In this document: positions 58,959 through 64,000 of the stretch, in pieces | Layout of the letters: every line of letters begins with the position of its first letter | Numbering within the stretch: the first letter of the stretch is position 1 | Source of the DNA: Sphingobacterium composti | GTDB taxonomy: Bacteria; Bacteroidota; Bacteroidia; Sphingobacteriales; Sphingobacteriaceae | Reading direction: 5' to 3' | Assembly: GCF_009829075.1 (NCBI RefSeq) | Contig: NZ_WUQZ01000011.1 | Coordinates: 1-64,000, forward strand | Length of the DNA stretch: 64,000 bases | Notes under the pieces: model-generated | What the model was told of the DNA's origin: nothing | Databases searched by the model: none | What the model saw: only the letters and a program-made list of their open reading frames with translations | Program-made: the position numbers and the translations under genes

Positions 58959-60359
58959 ATGGATGAAATGAACACAAAGCAAAGGACAATAAAATCTGAG
59001 GTTTCAATTTCAGGAATCGGTTTGCACACAGGTAAATCGGTAACCTTAACCTTAAGACCAGCTCCCGAGAATCATTGGTTCAAATTTAGACGTGTTGATC
59101 TTGATGGTCAACCCCTAGTAACGGTTGATGCGGATAACGTAACAGATACTTCAAGAGGAACTACCATATCAGAAAATGGGGCTTCTGTAAGTACTATAGA
59201 ACATTTGATGGCAGCATTAATAGGCTTACAAGTGGATAATGTGCTTATTGATTTAGATGGACCTGAGGTTCCTATCTTGGATGGAAGCTCTAGTATTTTC
59301 ATTGAGAAATTAACAGAAGTAGGATTTGCTGATCAAGAAGCAGATCGTGATTTCTACGAGATCAAAGAAAATATTCATTATTCCGAACCTGATCGTAAAG
59401 TTGAGATCGTAGGTATGCCTTTGGACGGATACCGCTTGACTTGTATGATTGATTTCAATTCTCCAGTATTAGGGAGTCAACATGCGTCTATAAGTAGTAT
59501 TGATGAATTCGAGAAAGAGATTTCTTCTTCACGTACTTTCTGTTTCTTACACGAGCTAGAAGCTTTGGTAAATAATAATTTGATCAAAGGTGGCGATTTG
59601 TCTAATGCTATCGTTATAGTTGATAAAGAAGTTTCTACAGAAGAGTTAGACAAGCTTCAAGATTTATTCAATAAGCGTGTGACTGTTGCTGACGAAGGAA
59701 TATTAGACAATATACAGTTGAGACACCAAAATGAGCCTGCGCGTCATAAGCTTTTGGATATGATTGGTGATTTGGCATTGGTTGGTCGTCCTATCAAAGG
59801 TCATATTATGGCTGCAAGACCTGGTCATGCTGCTAACGTAGCCTTTGCTAAGCGTATTAAAAATCAATTTAAGAGAGATAAAAATAAGAAGAAAATAAAT
59901 ACGTACGATATCCACGCAAAACCTGTGTATGATACTGTACAAATAATGAAAATCCTTCCTCATCGTCAACCTTTTTTGATGGTAGACAAGATTTTGGAAT
60001 TGTCTCAAACACATGTTGTAGGCTTAAAGAATGTGACTATGAATGAAGATTTGTTCATGGGACATTTTCCTGGAGCGCCTGTATTTCCTGGGGTATTGCA
60101 GATTGAGGCAATGGCACAGACGGGGGGTATTTTGGTTTTAAATACTGTTCCTGATCCAGAGAATTGGTTGACATTGTTCTTAAAAATTGAAAATGCAAGA
60201 TTTAAAAATCAGGTGCAACCTGGAGATACTATTATATTCAGTTGCGAATTGTTAGAACCAATTCGTAGAGGTATAGCTCGTATGAAAGGTGTGGGTATGG
60301 TAGGAGAGAAAATAGTGAGCGAAGCTGAATTAATGGCTCAAATTGTCAAAGTGAAATAA
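58959..60359 (+). CDS. lpxC/fabZ: Bifunctional LpxC deacetylase and FabZ dehydratase fusion
   Basis: 466 aa. Residues 1-310 are LpxC: IGLHTGKSVTLTLRPA, zinc-ligand His in STIEHLMAALIG, and RHKLLDMIGDLALVG, which carries the other zinc ligands and catalytic His. Residues 320-466 are FabZ: HRQPFLMVDKILEL with catalytic His, and GHFPGAPVFPGVLQIEAMAQ with catalytic Glu. The fusion is the normal Bacteroidota form. It deacetylates UDP-acyl-GlcNAc (the committed lipid A step) and dehydrates hydroxyacyl-ACP, so both enzymes competing for the hydroxyacyl pool are made in equal amounts. Confidence 0.97.
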   Translation: MDEMNTKQRTIKSEVSISGIGLHTGKSVTLTLRPAPENHWFKFRRVDLDGQPLVTVDADNVTDTSRGTTISENGASVSTIEHLMAALIGLQVDNVLIDLDGPEVPILDGSSSIFIEKLTEVGFADQEADRDFYEIKENIHYSEPDRKVEIVGMPLDGYRLTCMIDFNSPVLGSQHASISSIDEFEKEISSSRTFCFLHELEALVNNNLIKGGDLSNAIVIVDKEVSTEELDKLQDLFNKRVTVADEGILDNIQLRHQNEPARHKLLDMIGDLALVGRPIKGHIMAARPGHAANVAFAKRIKNQFKRDKNKKKINTYDIHAKPVYDTVQIMKILPHRQPFLMVDKILELSQTHVVGLKNVTMNEDLFMGHFPGAPVFPGVLQIEAMAQTGGILVLNTVPDPENWLTLFLKIENARFKNQVQPGDTIIFSCELLEPIRRGIARMKGVGMVGEKIVSEAELMAQIVKVK

Positions 60360-60369
60360 TCAACATATA

Positions 60370-61164
60370 ATGATACAACCTTTATCGTATATACATCCTG
60401 AGGCAAAAATTGCCGAGAATGTCGTGATTGAGCCATTTAGCACGATACACAAGGATGTGGTAATTGGCGAGGGTACGTGGATAGGGTCAAATGTGACCAT
60501 TATGAACGGCGCTCGCATCGGAAAGAACTGTCGTATCTTTCCTGGCGCGGTAATCTCAGGTGAGCCTCAAGATTTGAAATTTGAGGGCGAGGTTACGACA
60601 GCCGAAATAGGAGATAATACAACAATACGTGAATGTGTCACAATCAATAGAGGTACTAAAGATAGATACAAAACTGTTATTGGGAAAAATTGCTTGATAC
60701 AAGCGTATAGCCATATTGCGCATGATTGTATCATCGGTGATCATTGTGTTTTTTCTAACTCAAGTACATTAGCTGGTCACATCACAGTTGGCGATCACGT
60801 GGTATTAGCAGGATTAGTTGCGGTGCATCAATTTTGTAAAATTGGATCACATTCATTCGTGACAGGTGGTACATTAGTCCGTAAAGATGTACCTCCATTC
60901 ATCAAAGCAGCACGTGAGCCGATTTCTTATGCTGGAATCAATTCTGTAGGTCTTCGTCGTAGAGGATATTCTTCAGAGCAAATTTCGGAGATACAAAATA
61001 TATATCGCGTACTTTTTGTTCAGAATAGAAATTTGGCTAAAGCCTTGGATATCGTTGAAGCTGAGTTTGAAGCGACAGAAATTAGAGACGAGATCTTAGG
61101 TTTTGTTCGTAGTTCAAATCGTGGCGTAGTTCGCGGTTTCAATACTGGAAAAATTGGCGTTTAA
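60370..61164 (+). CDS. lpxA: UDP-N-acetylglucosamine acyltransferase LpxA
   Basis: 264 aa. Left-handed beta-helix hexapeptides (IHPEAKIAENVVIEPF, IGEGTWIGSNVTIM), the catalytic His in GLVAVHQFCKIG and a helical C-terminal domain (GYSSEQISEIQNIYRVLF). It performs the first acylation of lipid A. It is 10 bp after lpxC/fabZ. Confidence 0.97.
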   Translation: MIQPLSYIHPEAKIAENVVIEPFSTIHKDVVIGEGTWIGSNVTIMNGARIGKNCRIFPGAVISGEPQDLKFEGEVTTAEIGDNTTIRECVTINRGTKDRYKTVIGKNCLIQAYSHIAHDCIIGDHCVFSNSSTLAGHITVGDHVVLAGLVAVHQFCKIGSHSFVTGGTLVRKDVPPFIKAAREPISYAGINSVGLRRRGYSSEQISEIQNIYRVLFVQNRNLAKALDIVEAEFEATEIRDEILGFVRSSNRGVVRGFNTGKIGV

Positions 61165-61185
61165 TTTTTTAAAGAAGGAATATTA

Positions 61186-61806
61186 TTGAATATAACTTTA
61201 CATAATATCGGGAGAAGGTTTAATCAAGAATGGATTTTTAAAGGTATTGACTATACCTTCTCTTCAAATAAATCATATGCCATATTAGGACCAAATGGAT
61301 CAGGTAAATCGACACTTATCAAAGTGTTGACTGGCCAATTAACACCTAGTGAAGGGAAGATTATATTTACAGATAATTCCAACACCATTGATGTCGAAAA
61401 CATCTATCAATACCTTTCTATTGCAGCACCTTACATTGAATTGATCGAGGAATTTACACTTAATGAATTACTCGATTTTCATTTCAAATACAAAAAACCG
61501 CTTGCAGATTTTCAAAATAGTCAAATCATTGAATTATTAGGTATGGAAAAATCTGCAAATAAGGGTTTAAAGTTTTTTTCTTCTGGAATGAAACAACGAG
61601 TTAAATTAGCTTTGGCATGTTGTAGTGATTCTAAAATATTATTTCTGGACGAACCTACCTCAAATCTTGATACTTCTGGCGAAAGTTGGTACTTAGAATT
61701 GCTTAAAAAAACATTTATCTCCGAGAGATTACTCATAATCGGTTCTAATCAAGAAAAGGAGTATGGTTTTTGTGACGAAAAATTTTCTATAACCTCTTAT
61801 AAGTAA
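61186..61806 (+). CDS. ABC transporter ATP-binding protein after lpxA
   Basis: 206 aa. Walker A GPNGSGKSTLI, a signature FFSSGMKQRVKLALA (SSGMKQ in place of LSGGQ) and Walker B ILFLDEPTSNLD. Short, with ATPase domain only. The start is TTG 61186, supported by an AAGAAGGA ribosome site just upstream. The position after lpxA is conserved; partner permease and substrate are unknown. Confidence 0.85.
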   Translation: MNITLHNIGRRFNQEWIFKGIDYTFSSNKSYAILGPNGSGKSTLIKVLTGQLTPSEGKIIFTDNSNTIDVENIYQYLSIAAPYIELIEEFTLNELLDFHFKYKKPLADFQNSQIIELLGMEKSANKGLKFFSSGMKQRVKLALACCSDSKILFLDEPTSNLDTSGESWYLELLKKTFISERLLIIGSNQEKEYGFCDEKFSITSYK

Positions 61807-61838
61807 TTCTTCAGTTTTTTTAAGCGCTTTGTTTTTTC

Positions 61839-61846
61839 TATTTTTG
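61839..61846 (+). promoter_or_regulatory. -7 element of the efp promoter
   Basis: TATTTTTG, exact TAnnTTTG, 27 bp before the efp ATG. Confidence 0.55.
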
Positions 61847-61873
61847 CATTTGTAAACAATAATATAAATCAAA

Positions 61874-62434
61874 ATGGCTAAAGCTTCAGATGTAAAATCA
61901 GGAAATGTTTTACGTTTCAATGGTGAATTAGTAACTGTTGAAGAATATATACACCGTACACCAGGTAACTTACGTGCTTTTTATCAAGCGAGAATGCGTA
62001 ATGTTAAGACTGGTAAATTAGTAGAATATAGATTTCGTGTAGACGAGGCGGTAGAGATTGCACGCGTAGAGACAAATGATTACCAATATTTGTATGAAGA
62101 TGGTGATTTTTTTGTTGTAATGGACAATGACTCTTACGAACAATTTAATATTCCAAAATTTTTATTTGGAAATTCGGCACGCTTTTTGAAAGAAGGTATG
62201 AACGTGGTTGTAGCGTTTGAAAGTGATGAACCAATTATGGCTCATGCACCTAAAAATGTGGAATTAGAGATTACGTATACAGAGCCAGCAGTGAAAGGTG
62301 ATACATCTACAAACGCATTGAAAAAAGCAACTGTTGAGACAGGCGTTGAAATCAATGTTCCGTTATTTATCAATCAAGGTGATAAGGTAAAAGTAGATAC
62401 AACGTCTGGTGATTATATCGAACGTGTAAAATAA
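61874..62434 (+). CDS. efp: Elongation factor P with Asn at the modification site
   Basis: 186 aa, three OB-like domains: KOW-like N-terminal domain, a middle domain (VETNDYQYLYEDGDFFVVM) and the C-terminal EF-P signature (NVELEITYTEPAVKGDTSTN, INVPLFINQGDKVKVDTTSGDYIERVK). It helps the ribosome pass polyproline. The loop that carries modified Lys34 in E. coli (PGKGQAF) reads PGNLRAF here (Pro30 to Phe36), so Asn32 is in the Lys position and Arg34 is two residues on. It cannot be lysylated or hypusinated at that site. Confidence 0.95.
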   Translation: MAKASDVKSGNVLRFNGELVTVEEYIHRTPGNLRAFYQARMRNVKTGKLVEYRFRVDEAVEIARVETNDYQYLYEDGDFFVVMDNDSYEQFNIPKFLFGNSARFLKEGMNVVVAFESDEPIMAHAPKNVELEITYTEPAVKGDTSTNALKKATVETGVEINVPLFINQGDKVKVDTTSGDYIERVK

Positions 62435-62468
62435 TACATATAAAGAATTAGGTTTAGGTTGATTATTT

Positions 62469-62506
62469 CGGTCTTGTTAGTACTCAAACTACAAGGCCGT
62501 TTTTTA
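62469..62506 (+). terminator. Terminator after efp
   Basis: CGGTCTTGTTAGT / ACTACAAGGCCG stem with one wobble and one bulge, then TTTTTT. Confidence 0.8.
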
Positions 62507-62522
62507 TTTAGCATCATTAGAA

Positions 62523-63107
62523 ATGACCAAATCTGAATTGCGGAAGATTTTTAGGGAAAAACGTAATCGTCTATCCATTGAGGAACAACGGTTATTAAAC
62601 GAAAACTTATTAGAACAGTTCAAAACAATTGATTGGTCTAATTATTCTTATGTGCATGTATATTTACCCCTTACAAAGTTTAATGAGCCCGATACTTCCA
62701 ATTTGTTAAATTGGCTTCGTCAATATCATCCTCATTTAAAGCTGGTCATCTCCAAATCTAACTTTGATACAGGCGAACTACTTCATTATGAACTTAAAGC
62801 TGAAACAAAATTAGTAGAAAACAACTACGGTATTTTAGAGCCGATGAATGGGGTGTTAGTAGATGAAAAGTTGTTAGATGTTGTTCTTGTACCATTGTTA
62901 GTGGTAGATTGTTTTGGTAATCGAATAGGATATGGAAAAGGTTTTTATGATCGGTTTTTATTGAAATGTAGAAAAGATGTTAAGTCATACGGTGTAAGTT
63001 TTTTTGAACCTGTTGAGCTTATAAGCGATGTTGGAGAATGGGATGTACGGTTGACTAATCTTATTACACCTGAGAGATTATATTCTTTTAATAAAAAGCA
63101 GCCTTAG
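62523..63107 (+). CDS. 5-formyltetrahydrofolate cyclo-ligase
   Basis: 194 aa. N-terminal KSELRKIFREKRNRLS, central VHVYLPLTKFNEPDT and the C-terminal GNRIGYGKGFYDRFL (ATP-binding glycine motif) are typical of the family (YgfA/MTHFS). It converts 5-formyl-THF to methenyl-THF with ATP. Single gene ending in a strong terminator. Confidence 0.94.
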   Translation: MTKSELRKIFREKRNRLSIEEQRLLNENLLEQFKTIDWSNYSYVHVYLPLTKFNEPDTSNLLNWLRQYHPHLKLVISKSNFDTGELLHYELKAETKLVENNYGILEPMNGVLVDEKLLDVVLVPLLVVDCFGNRIGYGKGFYDRFLLKCRKDVKSYGVSFFEPVELISDVGEWDVRLTNLITPERLYSFNKKQP

Positions 63108-63132
63108 AATCAAAAATCTAAGGCTGCTTTTT
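63093..63132. terminator. Bidirectional terminator between the cyclo-ligase and MFS genes
   Basis: AAAAAGCAGCCTTAGA / TCTAAGGCTGCTTTTT, 16-bp perfect stem, 8-nt loop. The cyclo-ligase stop lies in the left arm. Confidence 0.88.
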
Positions 63133-63155
63133 ATTAATATAGTGTTACAAAGTAA

Positions 63156-64000
63156 TTATGCTTTTTTACCAACTTTGTGACCTTTTGTAGCGAAATATAA
63201 GATGTATAAATATGGTGGAACCATTGCTACTAGGAATGCGATTTGGAAATTCATACCGACAGTATCCTTTAAGAATCCATATAGCAAAGGCCAAATAGCA
63301 CCACCCGCAATACCCATTACCATAATAGCTGAACCAGTTTTTGTGAATCTACCTAGCCCTTTGATTCCAAGAGGGAAAATAGCTGGCCACAATAAAGCAT
63401 TAGCAACACCTAACAAAGCCAAGGCGATATACGAAGTTAATCCGGTAGTAAATACAGAGAATATTGTTAAACCAATACCAACAAATGTACAGATACGTAA
63501 AGCATATTGTTGGGATACATATTTAGGAATGGTGGCAATACCAATAAAATAACCTAAAAGCATACACGAAAGTGTAAATGCAGTACCGTATTTGACAAAA
63601 AACTCAGGCAATGCTAATTGTTGTCCGTAAGTACCAATGATATCACCAGCCATAACTTCTACTGCTACAGTTGCAAAAATGGCTAATGAACCTAAGAACA
63701 AATGAGGGAAATCAAATACGCTTTTCTTTTTATCTGCAGGGCTTGCCGCTAGTTCAGCGTCATCCTCTTTGTCTACATCAACAGGAGGCATTTTTGCTAA
63801 TTTGATGACCAAAGCAAAGAAGCAAACAACCACTGCTAAAATAATATAAAGTGTGTCAACACGGCTTAACAATGATTCTAGTAACGCATCTTTTTCAGCA
63901 CCAGCAGGAAGAGTTTGGATTTTTTCTGAAATTTCGGCCGAACCTTTTAATAGGATTCCACCTAAGATAAATGGAACAATAATCCCAGCACCTTTGTTAA
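63156..64000 (-). CDS. Sugar MFS transporter, FHS/FucP-type (partial, N-terminus off window)
   Basis: The frame is open to the right edge; the last 281 residues are present. Visible are the middle loop (NKGAGIIVPFILGGILL, then KIQTLPAGAEKDALLE), a cytoplasmic charged linker (KMPPVDVDKEDDAELAASPADK) and six to seven hydrophobic segments. The pattern fits the fucose:H+ / glucose-galactose symporter branch of the FHS family. No first-half motifs can be checked. It ends converging on the cyclo-ligase gene. Confidence 0.8.
   Translation of the reverse strand, partial: NKGAGIIVPFILGGILLKGSAEISEKIQTLPAGAEKDALLESLLSRVDTLYIILAVVVCFFALVIKLAKMPPVDVDKEDDAELAASPADKKKSVFDFPHLFLGSLAIFATVAVEVMAGDIIGTYGQQLALPEFFVKYGTAFTLSCMLLGYFIGIATIPKYVSQQYALRICTFVGIGLTIFSVFTTGLTSYIALALLGVANALLWPAIFPLGIKGLGRFTKTGSAIMVMGIAGGAIWPLLYGFLKDTVGMNFQIAFLVAMVPPYLYILYFATKGHKVGKKA

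Overview
The window comes from a chromosome of the phylum Bacteroidota, most likely the Sphingobacteriaceae (Sphingobacterium/Pedobacter-like). The evidence is low-GC DNA, promoters of the TTTG-N19-TAnnTTTG type, almost no Shine-Dalgarno sequences, SusC/SusD pairs, FecR/ECF-sigma pairs, GLPGLI and WG-repeat proteins, the type IX secretion regulator PorX, a fused LpxC-FabZ, and a miaB / sigma-54 regulator / lptE / secG / groESL gene order. Most of the window is ordinary housekeeping chromosome. No rRNA gene, IS element or CRISPR array was seen.

Layout. 1-2306 (minus): thiol:disulfide interchange (DsbD, cut by the window edge, plus a separate DsbD-N-like protein) and BirA. 2351-6161 (plus): rsfS, ftsH, a LUD-domain gene and a rhomboid protease. 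6166-7704 (minus): yifB/comM, interrupted by one in-frame stop. 7912-10035 (plus): YtxH, a holin-like membrane protein, an unknown gene and trmB. 10222-17320 (minus): groEL, groES, secG, a TPR-like gene, lptE, a sigma-54 activator and miaB. 17460-25514: Ppx/GppA (plus), then on the minus strand an OmpA-like lipoprotein, a regulatory-domain protein, an unknown gene, rlmD, a TetR regulator, a small lipoprotein, pheS, ssb and mutY. 25660-31272 (mostly plus): an M23 peptidase, a GLPGLI/WG-repeat protein, small membrane proteins and a SusB-like GH97 glycosidase broken by a one-base frameshift.

31371-42532 is the most notable part: an island of about 11.1 kb integrated at the 3' end of tRNA-Glu(TTC). 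A 17-bp exact copy of the tRNA 3' end lies at the far end. A near-identical 18-bp motif lies just inside each end. The cargo is one polysaccharide-utilisation locus, all on the minus strand: ECF sigma, FecR anti-sigma, SusC with an STN domain, SusD, a beta-helix lipoprotein and a clan-A glycosidase lipoprotein. It looks visibly more GC-rich than its flanks. I see no integrase or other mobility gene, so it may be a decayed or trans-mobilised element. Its right end is a non-coding stretch of about 780 bp with four inverted repeats and a 16-bp tandem repeat.

42688-64000 returns to core genome: a GH20 hexosaminidase, ribH, a TPR membrane protein, a PglF/CapD-type nucleotide-sugar dehydratase, alanine dehydrogenase, an esterase, a TlpA thioredoxin, an ABC ATPase, an OM barrel with an anti-sigma-like protein and an ECF sigma factor, tsaE, porX, then an HD-hydrolase / lpxD / lpxC-fabZ / lpxA / ABC ATPase / efp run for lipid A synthesis and translation, a 5-formyl-THF cyclo-ligase, and a sugar MFS transporter cut by the right edge.
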